Assembly: GCA_023229465.1 (NCBI GenBank) | Contig: JALNZE010000025.1 | Coordinates: forward strand, 1 to 39,517 | DNA from: Chitinophagaceae bacterium | Lineage (GTDB): Bacteria; Bacteroidota; Bacteroidia; Chitinophagales; Chitinophagaceae | Direction: 5' to 3' | Length of the DNA: 39,517 bases | Part shown: piece after piece, positions 9,085-16,172 of the stretch | Position numbering within the stretch: the stretch's first letter is position 1 | Layout of the letters: every line of letters begins with the position of its first letter | The notes under the pieces: generated by a model | What the model was told of the DNA's origin: nothing | The model's input: the letters and a program-made list of their open reading frames with translations, nothing else | Databases searched by the model: none | Made by a program: the position numbers and the translations under genes

Positions 9085-9359
9085 GAAATTATTTCGTTAT
9101 GTGTGTTTTATCGATGAGTAAATTTTGTATCAAGCCATATGTTAAAAGTTAAACCCGATATAGGAAGTATTAACGTTCTCTAATCTGGAGGATCTGATTT
9201 CCATGTAGGGGTTTTACATCATGTTGATTATTAGTCAAAAAACTTGTTGAAATGTTTGTAATTTACGAATAATGTCGTATTATTGTACCGCCTGTTATGC
9301 ATGAAAGTCGGCTCCATGCCGTCGAAAGGAAACTTTCTTAGTGCAAACACGGGCTTTTT
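9085..9359 (-). promoter_or_regulatory. Gap inside the restriction operon with a palindrome
   Basis: This 275-bp non-coding gap separates the DUF3800 gene from the 193-residue gene, while all other operon joints are tight. At 9268-9284 there is a perfect inverted repeat (AATAAT, 5-nt spacer, ATTATT), and near 9309-9330 a GC-rich imperfect hairpin. They may be an internal promoter/operator and a weak terminator, allowing separate control of the membrane protein and hsdR. Confidence 0.35.
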
Positions 9360-10181
9360 TCATTTTAACAGGTTGTCTTTGGTCAGTTTCTTCCTTCGGG
9401 TGTAAAAATTCTCCCCCTTACGATAATGATCAGTGTCATACAGGTCGACAACCAAGGCAACCTGATCGCTGATGTAATCGTAAAACCGCGTCTCCCCTTT
9501 CTCAAATACCCGTTGAACAGCCCAGCAGAAGTAGTCGGCAATATTGATCAAGGGCTCGGTGGTAGGTTCCTGAACATTGAAGACAATGGTACAGGCATGC
9601 TCCTTTTCGGGTGATTTTTTCAGCGACCTTTCTTTGGCTTTTTCCCACCCAATGGGCAGATTTACTTCGGAAGTACACTTATTCCTTCGGGCGATATTCA
9701 GGACGAGCTTATCATACTTCTCGAGTTTGCTTTTAAGGAGATGGGAAAGCAGGTCAGCGTAAAATAGTGTTTCCTTACCCTCGTGCTGTGTTTCGAAGAT
9801 ATCATAGATTTTACGGGCGACGATTGCCTCGAAGCTACAATTAATACCCCTTATCAGGTCGAAAGCCATTTTTCTTACTTCGGGAATATCGTCCTTTGCA
9901 TGTAGGAAGTATCCGTTATTCTCCCGCTTCCTCGTAATACTTGGCACATCTCTGAAATAGCCATCACTCCCTATCAGATTCTGGAGTTCAACGACTCGAT
10001 TCCTGACAGGTCCCAAGGGCTCATTTATCTTCAGCATACCTAAGATAAAAGCCCTCGATACGCCCTCCGTACCAACAACACGTATCCTACCCTTACCATA
10101 AAAGGTGGGATCACCGGCTTCGTCAAGAAAACGATGATATTCGAATGTTGCAGGTTTGATATTCGGATTGGGCTGCTTCAT
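9360..10181 (-). CDS. DUF3800 domain protein coupled to hsdS
   Basis: A 273-residue protein with the DUF3800 hallmark FLDEAGD near the N-terminus (about residues 18-24) and a C-terminal block, NIADYFCWAVQRVFE, typical of the family. DUF3800 proteins are predicted to have an RNase H-like fold with acidic catalytic residues; their substrates are not defined. The start codon overlaps the hsdS stop in an ATGA, so translation is very probably coupled. That suggests it works with the restriction system, perhaps as an added nuclease or regulator, though this is inference. Confidence 0.85.
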   Translation of the reverse strand: MKQPNPNIKPATFEYHRFLDEAGDPTFYGKGRIRVVGTEGVSRAFILGMLKINEPLGPVRNRVVELQNLIGSDGYFRDVPSITRKRENNGYFLHAKDDIPEVRKMAFDLIRGINCSFEAIVARKIYDIFETQHEGKETLFYADLLSHLLKSKLEKYDKLVLNIARRNKCTSEVNLPIGWEKAKERSLKKSPEKEHACTIVFNVQEPTTEPLINIADYFCWAVQRVFEKGETRFYDYISDQVALVVDLYDTDHYRKGENFYTRRKKLTKDNLLK

Positions 10182-11407
10182 GTGGATTTTACGCGAATTT
10201 TCCCGGTTAACAGCTCCTGCATCAAACCCTTCTTTTGGTCAGATTGTATAGTTCTCTTTAGATTCAATAATGTGGTTTCAGTATCGCAGCAAGAGAGAAG
10301 CTCAGCAACTTTCCGTTGTTCAGCAATACTTGGAAGCCGGACGACTATTTTATCCATATCCTGTTTGCCGAAATTGGCTTGTGCTGATTGGTTCGACAGC
10401 GAACTTATTTGATTAAGAACTTCGTCGGACTCAAGGAGGAACTTAAGGTAAGGCTTTAAAATTCTATCATCAGTCGGGGAGAAATGACCGACACGGTAGT
10501 TTTGTAATACTGGTTGCGTTAGCCCAGAAACCTGAACGACTCTGCCTATATTCCCAGTTAAGGACATGAGAATGTCCCCGTCCCTTAAAACTATTGACGA
10601 AAACTCAGCTAAGCGGTCAGTGGCTATATATGAAACATCGCTTAGATCAAGGTTTGGACCGACAACGTTACCAATCTTAATGATCGGTATTCCACTTTCC
10701 GTGAAGTCAAAATTGCGAAACTGATAACCATGGCGTAAATAAACAACATCCCCCAACCTCACCTCCTTCCATTCTTCGACAAACCCCGGAAATCGCTTCT
10801 TCCCGGTCAGTAGCTGCTTCATCAACCCCTTCTTAAGGAGCTTCTTCTTCTCGATCAACTGGTCCAACTTCTCGATGGCTTCGTCCCAGGTGGAGAGGAT
10901 CTCGGCGATCTTTTTCTGTTCGGGGAGAGGGGGAAGTGGAATATGTAAGGAACTTAGGTGATACGAGTATATATGTACGACAGAATAACCCTGAGCCATT
11001 GAGTAAGTTTGCCTTTGAACAATGTAGCTATTCAAGAGGTAAGCTAAGAATCGACTGTCGCAACCAGTAGGCGAAAAAATAATAATATCACCACCAACGT
11101 AAACTTCATCGGTTCCTAAGAACACAGCCGCCTTTCCAATTTCTTCCGGTGTTTCTCCTGACCCGGCAAAAAGGATGTCATTCTGAAATACTCTTTGGCT
11201 GGATACTGCCGTTTGTCTATTAATGCAAGATCTTAACCTTTTTATGACTGTATTGTGAGTCGTGTAAAGTTCACCATAAAGGACACAGGGGATTCCCTGT
11301 TCTACGAGATCGGACTTAGCAATTCCCTTGCCCTTTGAGAACTTTCCAAGTGTTCCCAAGGTTTGCACTTTCCAGTTTGGTGGGAAACTACTAATCATTG
11401 AAGCCAA
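10178..11407 (-). CDS. hsdS: Type I restriction enzyme, S (specificity) subunit
   Basis: A 409-residue HsdS with the expected two target-recognition domains. The first, about residues 10-150, ends in the central conserved region LPPLPEQKKIAEIL and a helical spacer finishing with MKQLLTGKKRFPGF. The second recognition domain is followed by a matching C-terminal conserved region (LPSIAEQRKVAELL, then MQELLTGKIRV). This sets the DNA sequence methylated and cut by HsdMRS; the target cannot be read from the sequence. It overlaps hsdM by 17 bp and the DUF3800 gene by 4 bp. There is no second silent hsdS nearby, so no sign of specificity shuffling. Confidence 0.95.
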   Translation of the reverse strand: MASMISSFPPNWKVQTLGTLGKFSKGKGIAKSDLVEQGIPCVLYGELYTTHNTVIKRLRSCINRQTAVSSQRVFQNDILFAGSGETPEEIGKAAVFLGTDEVYVGGDIIIFSPTGCDSRFLAYLLNSYIVQRQTYSMAQGYSVVHIYSYHLSSLHIPLPPLPEQKKIAEILSTWDEAIEKLDQLIEKKKLLKKGLMKQLLTGKKRFPGFVEEWKEVRLGDVVYLRHGYQFRNFDFTESGIPIIKIGNVVGPNLDLSDVSYIATDRLAEFSSIVLRDGDILMSLTGNIGRVVQVSGLTQPVLQNYRVGHFSPTDDRILKPYLKFLLESDEVLNQISSLSNQSAQANFGKQDMDKIVVRLPSIAEQRKVAELLSCCDTETTLLNLKRTIQSDQKKGLMQELLTGKIRVKST

Positions 11408-12887
11408 GTTCGTTAAGATACTTTCTCATTTTCTCGCTAACTACATGCAAATCTTGCTCAATCAATTCAATCTGATTGACAACCTCCTTAATATCAACAT
11501 AATGCTCTTCCTCAAAGGTATCCACATACCTCGGGATATTCAGGTTGAAATCGTTCTCCCTTACCTCCTCAACCTTCGCAACATAGCTATACTTGTCGGT
11601 GGTCGTGTAAAATCCGAACACCTCAGCAATCTTTTTCTGGTCTTCCGGTCTAAGTCGGTTCTGGTTCTTCCCTTCTTGGAATTCCCTCGAGGCATCGATG
11701 AAAAGAATATCTGTTGTCTGCCTTCCCCGGTTGAATATCAGGATGGCTGCCGGAATGCCGGTTCCGAAAAAGAGGTTGCTAGGCAGTCCGATGACTGCAT
11801 CCAGCAGGTTTTCTTCAATGAACTTCTGTCGGATCTTGCCTTCTGCACCCCCACGAAATAGTACACCGTGGGGAACTACAACCCCGACCTTGCCGGTTCC
11901 GGGAACGGTACTCTCAATCATGTGTGTGATAAACGCATAATCACCGGTACCTTTCGGTGGAATCCCCCTCCAGAAGCGTCGATATGGATCGGAACCTGCA
12001 TGGTCGAAGCCCCACTTATCCAAACTGAATGGCGGATTTGCTACCACTATGTCGAATTTCATCAGATGATCTCCTTCCATGACTTTCGGATTCCCGATGG
12101 TGTCGCCCCATTCAATCCTGGCGTTATCAATCCCGTGCAGGAACATGTTCATCCGGCAAAGGGAATAGGTGTTACCGTTGACTTCCTGCCCGTAAATGGA
12201 ATAATCTTCATTGCCCACCTGTTTGGCTACCTTGATTAGCAAGGAACCGGAACCACAGGCAGGGTCGTATAACCTGCTCCCCGGTTTCGGATGAACCAAC
12301 ATAGCAATCAGTTCGGACACTTCAGCAGGAGTGTAAAATTCTCCGCCCTTTTTTCCGGAATCTGAAGCAAAATGAGCGATCAGGTATTCATATACATTCC
12401 CGATGATGTCTCCATTCCCCACATTCGTCGGTCTAAGATCCAGTTCGGGAGCTGAGAAATCTTCGATCAGGTGTTTCAGCCGAATATTGCGCTCTTTGGT
12501 TTCCCCCAGGTTACGGCTGCTGTTGAAGTCAATGTCACGGAAAACCCCTTCCAGTTTTCCCCGGTTGGCATCCTGGATCTTGGTCAGGGCGATATTGATG
12601 AGTTCGCCGACATTGTTGGCGTTCCGATGCGCGTAGAGGTAATCGTAGGTCGATTCTTCCAGCAACTGAAACCGCTCATAACCCATCGCCCGTTTGACGC
12701 GTTCCATATCACCGTTGTACTTGGCCAGGTGTTGATCAAACTTGTCCTTCCAGACATCGGAGAGGTACTTAATGAAGAGGAAAGTGAGGATGTAATTTTT
12801 GTATTCTGAGGGATCGACAACACCCCGGAAGGTATCGCAGGCTTTCCAGGCAACTGCATTGATCTGCTCTTGTGTTACTTTAGCCAT
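11391..12887 (-). CDS. hsdM: Type I restriction enzyme, M (N6-adenine methylase) subunit
   Basis: A 498-residue HsdM. The helical N-terminal domain (about 1-150) precedes the methylase domain. The latter has the SAM-binding motif DPACGSGSLL (208-217) and the catalytic motif NPPF (284-287), typical of N6-adenine methylases. It modifies host DNA in an M2S complex and joins HsdR for restriction. It is the first gene of the operon, and an inverted repeat sits just upstream (12909-12949). The start at 12887 gives the usual MAKVTQEQIN-type N-terminus. Confidence 0.97.
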   Translation of the reverse strand: MAKVTQEQINAVAWKACDTFRGVVDPSEYKNYILTFLFIKYLSDVWKDKFDQHLAKYNGDMERVKRAMGYERFQLLEESTYDYLYAHRNANNVGELINIALTKIQDANRGKLEGVFRDIDFNSSRNLGETKERNIRLKHLIEDFSAPELDLRPTNVGNGDIIGNVYEYLIAHFASDSGKKGGEFYTPAEVSELIAMLVHPKPGSRLYDPACGSGSLLIKVAKQVGNEDYSIYGQEVNGNTYSLCRMNMFLHGIDNARIEWGDTIGNPKVMEGDHLMKFDIVVANPPFSLDKWGFDHAGSDPYRRFWRGIPPKGTGDYAFITHMIESTVPGTGKVGVVVPHGVLFRGGAEGKIRQKFIEENLLDAVIGLPSNLFFGTGIPAAILIFNRGRQTTDILFIDASREFQEGKNQNRLRPEDQKKIAEVFGFYTTTDKYSYVAKVEEVRENDFNLNIPRYVDTFEEEHYVDIKEVVNQIELIEQDLHVVSEKMRKYLNELGFND

Positions 12888-12908
12888 CGGTTTGGTTTAA
12901 ATAAGACA

Positions 12909-12949
12909 GGTGACTGCCATACCATAAATATTCAGTACAGTCAGCCACC
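12909..12949 (-). promoter_or_regulatory. Inverted repeat upstream of hsdM, possible operator
   Basis: GGTGACTG (12909-12916) and CAGCCACC (12942-12949) form an 8-bp inverted repeat with one G-T mismatch around a 25-bp AT-rich spacer. It lies 22 bp before the hsdM start codon. This is a plausible repressor site or leader hairpin for the restriction operon. No good promoter box was found beside it. Confidence 0.4.
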
Positions 12950-13039
12950 CTTCCTTGACATGGGTAAAGGTAGGAAAAAATCATTCTGCAGCATGACGGT
13001 TAAACACAAAAACCAACCCTGGCTGTTTTGATGCTGATC

Positions 13040-13083
13040 AAAGAAAACCCAGAGTCACTGCATTTCTACATCAGCTCCGGGTT
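13040..13083 (-). terminator. Rho-independent terminator after the integrase gene
   Basis: On the minus strand AACCCGGAG pairs with CTCTGGGTT (9 bp, one G-U), with a 20-nt loop, followed by TTCTTTG. It starts 19 bp beyond the integrase stop codon and insulates hsdM from integrase transcription. Confidence 0.7.
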
Positions 13084-13101
13084 ATCGTTTTTTAACTATA
13101 C

Positions 13102-14328
13102 TCAGTTCACCCCAACCGGGTGCATCAATTTTCCCATGGCCTTCCCGATCAACTGTTTTTCTACAACAGCATAAATCCGGGTTTCTTTCGTAGAGCTATG
13201 TCCGAGTATTTTGGCTATGACCTCAATGGGTATGTTGTTGCCCATGGCAATCGTGGTCGCGAAAGTATGCCTGGCAACATGTGTGGTGAGTACCTTATTA
13301 ATATTACATAGGATGGCGATTTCTTTTAAGTAGGCATTCATCTTTTGATTGGATGAAACCGGGAAGACCAGAGCGGCGTCACTTTTGTCCTCATGGATTT
13401 TATATTTTTCAACAAGCTCCCTGGCTTTGGGTAGTAAAGGTATCTCCGACATGACCTTTGTTTTCTGTCTGGGCTTCTCAATCCAGGTGCTGCCATTAGG
13501 TTCATGCTTTAGATCGGAATAACGTAGCGATTTTACATCTACAAATGACAGGCCGGTATAACTACAGAAGACGAAAACATCCCTGACAATGCTGAGCCTC
13601 TGGATTTCGAAAAGTTTTAATATTAGCCGGTCAAGTTCCTCGGTTGTCAAATAGGGCTTGTTCGTTTTCTCAAACCGGTACCGGATACCGATGAAAGGAT
13701 CTTTTGCGATCCACCCATTGTCCAGGGCATACTTGATGATCTTTTTGAAGTTCTTCTGGTACTTCACCGATGAGTTGTTGTTGCATTTCCGGTCAACCCT
13801 GAGGTAATGATCAAAATCCTGAATAAAGGCATTGTTGATGTCCCTGATGGTAATATCCGTAATGCCATACTTCATGTTGATAAAGAGGCTCAGGTGGGAG
13901 CGGGTAGTGCAATGCCGGGTGTGGGTGCTTTTGCTGATCCCATGATCAATGCTTCGAGCAAGTTTCTCATTGTGCTCGTCATACATTTCTAAAAGCATCA
14001 ATGGCCTCTCATCCAATCCAAATAGCTTATTTTTAATTCTGGTTGCAGTTAGCGGCTCTTGCTTTTGGGCTAAATCAGCCTGGGTGTTGTAGATCTTAAC
14101 CCTGAGCTGTTCCAGGTATTGGTTCAGGGTCTTGGATGTTTGATCTTTGCCGATTGATTTATTGGCTCGTTGACTCCAATTATTTTCATCGATTGTCCGG
14201 TTAACTGAAAATTCAGTTCTCGAACCATTGACAGTAATTCGGCAATAGATGGGGTTTTGACCATCCCGCAGGGTAACGGCTTTCTTAATGTAATACAGCA
14301 CGTTAAAGGTTATTCTTGAGTTATTCAT
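13102..14328 (-). CDS. Tyrosine recombinase (integrase) of the Bacteroidota/CTnDOT type
   Basis: A 408-residue integrase with an N-terminal arm-binding domain, a SAM-like core-binding domain and a C-terminal catalytic domain. Catalytic residues, numbered from the chosen start, are H350 and R353 in THVARH, H377 in LGH, and the nucleophile Y386 in RIYAVVE. At the usual first-arginine position the motif reads YTGLSFVDVK, with serine 261 in place of arginine, as in the CTnDOT integrase. The longer frame to 14415 adds 29 unlike residues, so I use the ATG at 14328 (MNNSRITFNV). It lies about 240 bp from an ssrA-derived attachment sequence and probably drove insertion of the island. Confidence 0.92.
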   Translation of the reverse strand: MNNSRITFNVLYYIKKAVTLRDGQNPIYCRITVNGSRTEFSVNRTIDENNWSQRANKSIGKDQTSKTLNQYLEQLRVKIYNTQADLAQKQEPLTATRIKNKLFGLDERPLMLLEMYDEHNEKLARSIDHGISKSTHTRHCTTRSHLSLFINMKYGITDITIRDINNAFIQDFDHYLRVDRKCNNNSSVKYQKNFKKIIKYALDNGWIAKDPFIGIRYRFEKTNKPYLTTEELDRLILKLFEIQRLSIVRDVFVFCSYTGLSFVDVKSLRYSDLKHEPNGSTWIEKPRQKTKVMSEIPLLPKARELVEKYKIHEDKSDAALVFPVSSNQKMNAYLKEIAILCNINKVLTTHVARHTFATTIAMGNNIPIEVIAKILGHSSTKETRIYAVVEKQLIGKAMGKLMHPVGVN

Positions 14329-14516
14329 AATCGTTTTCTTATTGGTAAGTAAATACGGGTTTATATATGGATCGTCAAAATGCATTAGGATGACATTCAG
14401 AGACATACGACCCAAATCGGTGTCGATACTTTAGGGGAAAAATTGGCACCGAATTAGACACTGCCAGAAGTCATTCCTGGGCTTCGTGAGTCTTTTGGAA
14501 AGTGTTGAAATCTGCC

Positions 14517-14554
14517 TAAAACGATGAAAGGCACCGCGATACCTCGCTGTGCCT
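14517..14554 (-). terminator. Terminator next to the ssrA fragment
   Basis: On the minus strand AGGCAC/GTGCCT plus an inner GCGA/TCGC (one A-G mismatch) with a GGTA loop form a strong hairpin, followed by TTCATCGTTTT. It lies 10 bp after the ssrA 3' end remnant, where a tmRNA gene would carry its terminator. Confidence 0.65.
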
Positions 14555-14564
14555 CTGCAAAAAG

Positions 14565-14587
14565 TGGAGCTGGCGGGAATCGAACCC
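14565..14587 (-). other. Attachment-site remnant: 3' end of ssrA (tmRNA)
   Basis: Read on the minus strand, these 23 nt contain GGGTTCGATTCCC followed by GCCAGCTCCA. This is the T-arm and acceptor 3' strand of tmRNA (E. coli ssrA ends in CCCGCCAGCTCCACCA). The sequence upstream departs from tmRNA exactly at the T-stem (TT in place of the expected GC), so only the 3' end is present. This is the usual crossover product of an element that integrates in ssrA. Confidence 0.75.
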
Positions 14588-14663
14588 AATCCGTAATCCA
14601 TTGAATATCAGCAACTAATGAGCGTCAGCCTGAGAGTGACCCACGTTTTACCCATGGGCAAAA

Positions 14664-14790
14664 GGTGAGGTTTTCATTGGGAAAAGAACGCTTAAAAATC
14701 AAAGGTAAAGGTATTGAATTATAGCGGCTTAAGCAAAAAATAGTTTTCAACATGTTTGGGGTCCAAAACGGGTGGTTTTAGGTGGTTTTT
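14664..14790. repeat. Short GGTGGTTTT-type direct repeats, possible integrase arm sites
   Basis: GGTGAGGTTTT occurs at 14664-14674, and GGTGGTTTTA and GGTGGTTTTT in tandem at 14771-14790. Directly repeated short motifs beside an att core are typical arm-type binding sites for tyrosine recombinases. No protein-coding frame is present. Confidence 0.4.
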
Positions 14791-14927
14791 GCAAGTCGGG
14801 CTAAACGGCATTCAGCCATCGCAGAATCAGCCTAAACGTTACTTTACGCCGGGTATAACCATCAACGCATAAGGAGTTATCGGACCCCTTGTTACCCTCT
14901 TTCCGTTAACATGGGTTCTGCGGAAAA

Positions 14928-15020
14928 TTATTGAAACAGTAAGTTACTCCGTTTAATATGCTTTTCACCGGGGATTTCTGAAAAGGCCAGAACAGATAAT
15001 TCTCTTTGATAGCTCGCCTT
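14928..15020 (-). pseudogene. C-terminal remnant of an unknown protein, copy 1
   Basis: The minus strand encodes a tail containing YQRELSVLAFSEIPGEK and a stop at 14928-14930. It is clearly related to the tail at 15256-15393 (ELSVLA, then S-x-IP-x-EK conserved), so both are diverged copies of one family. No upstream reading frame remains. The parent family is not recognised. Confidence 0.55.
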
Positions 15021-15255
15021 TTAGCCTGAGTTTGCGAAACTAAGTTTAACATCTTCAGAAATCCTTATGAGAATTGCATCGCATGGCCGATTGGTCAGAC
15101 AACAGTAATTCAGATAGCTTACAGTAGTTCGCATCCGCTTGTGACCTCGAGGGTAACGCGTTAAATATCAGTGTATTAGATAGTTAGCGCGTTCTCTTTT
15201 TGCATTTGCCCCACGCCAGCCCCACGGATTGCTGCTGAAAGGGGATTTTGGAGGG

Positions 15256-15393
15256 TTATTTGGGCTTGGAGGAAAGCTTCTGAAAGAGGTAGGTCAGGGC
15301 ATCCGAAATTCTCTTTTCATCCGGAATTTTTGAATAAGCCAGGACCGATAATTCTTTCTTATAGGTGCCCGACAGAGAACCCCATACATCCGG
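15256..15393 (-). pseudogene. C-terminal remnant of an unknown protein, copy 2
   Basis: A 45-codon minus-strand tail (PDVWGSLSGTYKKELSVLAY onward, ending KLSSKPK) stops at 15256-15258. A TAG directly precedes it in frame and there is no start codon, so this is the end of a broken gene. It is about three-quarters identical at DNA level to copy 1 over 58 bp. Function unknown. Confidence 0.55.
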
Positions 15394-15515
15394 CTATTGA
15401 ATAAAAAGTGGAGATTCGAATGCAGATTTGCCACACCAGCCTTCCGGCTCCTCAAAAGCTAACTGATCATGAGACCATACATCTTAAAATTTTAGTGGAA
15501 ACTCTCTTGAATCAA

Positions 15516-15560
15516 TAAAAAATCCGACTTCTCTGTCCCGATCCTTGCCGGCTTTTTTTT
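15516..15560 (-). terminator. Terminator-like hairpin downstream of the broken tRNA-Met
   Basis: On the minus strand an A-rich run and CCGGC pair with GTCGG and TTTTTT across an 18-nt loop. It lies about 180 bp after the truncated tRNA-Met and could end its transcript. A T-run on the plus side makes it possibly bidirectional. Confidence 0.45.
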
Positions 15561-15737
15561 CGAAGGATAATATCCCGACACAACTGCGGTAAGTTAGCTC
15601 GGGGTATGTTTTCATGTCTAATACTTACCGGATGTATTGTTCAACGGAAGGGCTCTTAGACTGATGTACCTTTGTTAAGCTGATCAGCAGGGCTGGCCAT
15701 TTTAGCCTTTCCCCCATTTTTAAGAAGGAGCAGCTGT

Positions 15738-15776
15738 TTATGAGTCAGATGCTCTGACCATCTGAGCTATGGGCCC
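15738..15776 (-). tRNA. Truncated tRNA-Met (CAT anticodon), 5' half only
   Basis: The minus strand starts GGGCCCATAGCTCAG at 15776. It gives a full acceptor 5' strand, a D-arm (GCTC/GAGC), an anticodon-stem 5' strand (TCTGA) and the loop CTCATAA with anticodon CAT (15742-15740). The next bases (ACAGC) do not pair with TCTGA, and no variable loop, T-arm or acceptor 3' strand follows. The gene is therefore cut exactly after the anticodon loop and cannot make a tRNA. Its promoter-like box is kept (15807-15834). Confidence 0.75.
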
Positions 15777-15806
15777 TTTCCTTAACCGTAAACGGCCTTG
15801 GGTGCA

Positions 15807-15834
15807 CAAAGATAAATAATTTTTTGACATACAA
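15807..15834 (-). promoter_or_regulatory. Promoter-like box upstream of the truncated tRNA-Met
   Basis: On the minus strand a TTG (15834-15832) is followed after 17 nt by TATCTTTG (15814-15807), a perfect TAnnTTTG -7 box, about 30 bp before the tRNA 5' end. The spacer is slightly shorter than the usual 19-21 nt. Confidence 0.5.
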
Positions 15835-16063
15835 TCGTTGCAGGTTAAGGGTTTGTGAAGAGGATGGTGTCATCGGGCATATCACGGAATCAACTGGAAT
15901 TGACCGAAATATTTATGCCCTCTTATTGACCTGAAATGGGACTGCCCAGGAAATAAGCAAGACAGAACCTTCTTCAATAAAAATTCCCCCCCCCTAACCT
16001 GAGTAAGTCTGTGTTGTGCCTCATGGATTTCTATGTTATCTTCATGTGTCAAATTATCCTGAG

Positions 16064-16168
16064 ATGAAAAGAATTTTAATCGTGTTGCTTCCTTTACTCC
16101 TGGCTTCCTGCAGTAAGGATGTTGAGAATCAGAAATCCGCTTCGCTTGTTGCTCTGATAAAATATTGA
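16064..16168 (+). pseudogene. Truncated lipoprotein N-terminus (34 aa)
   Basis: A start codon opens a textbook lipoprotein signal, MKRILIVLLPLLLASCSKD, with lipobox LASC. The frame stops after 34 residues, 4 bp before the DUF169 gene. It is most likely the first part of a lipoprotein gene whose remainder was lost. A genuine tiny lipoprotein (about 18 mature residues) is the alternative. Confidence 0.5.
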
Positions 16169-16172
16169 ATTC

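Larger units (their letters stand above)
14415..16063. other. Decayed, largely non-coding junction region
   Basis: Apart from the att remnant, short repeats, two C-terminal gene tails, terminators and the half tRNA listed separately, I find no intact gene in this stretch of about 1.6 kb. A second copy of AAAAAGTGGAG, seen beside the ssrA fragment, occurs at 15403-15413 and is followed by ATTCGAA. The region has the look of a repeatedly used insertion hot spot. Confidence 0.6.

Noticed and set aside
10178..14328. Integrase near hsdS as a specificity-shuffling (phase-variable) type I system
   Set aside because: Only one hsdS is present, with no silent copy or inverted repeats in the target-recognition regions. 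The integrase is separated from hsdM by a terminator and sits beside an ssrA-type att site, so an island integrase is the better reading.
14329..14415. Integrase start at 14415
   Set aside because: The added 29 residues are unlike integrase N-termini. MNNSRITFNVLYYIKK at 14328 matches the usual start pattern.
15405..15480. A degenerate full tRNA gene around the ATTCGAA motif
   Set aside because: A TTCGAA-like core is present, but no cloverleaf arms pair on either strand. At most it is a fragment of an attachment site.
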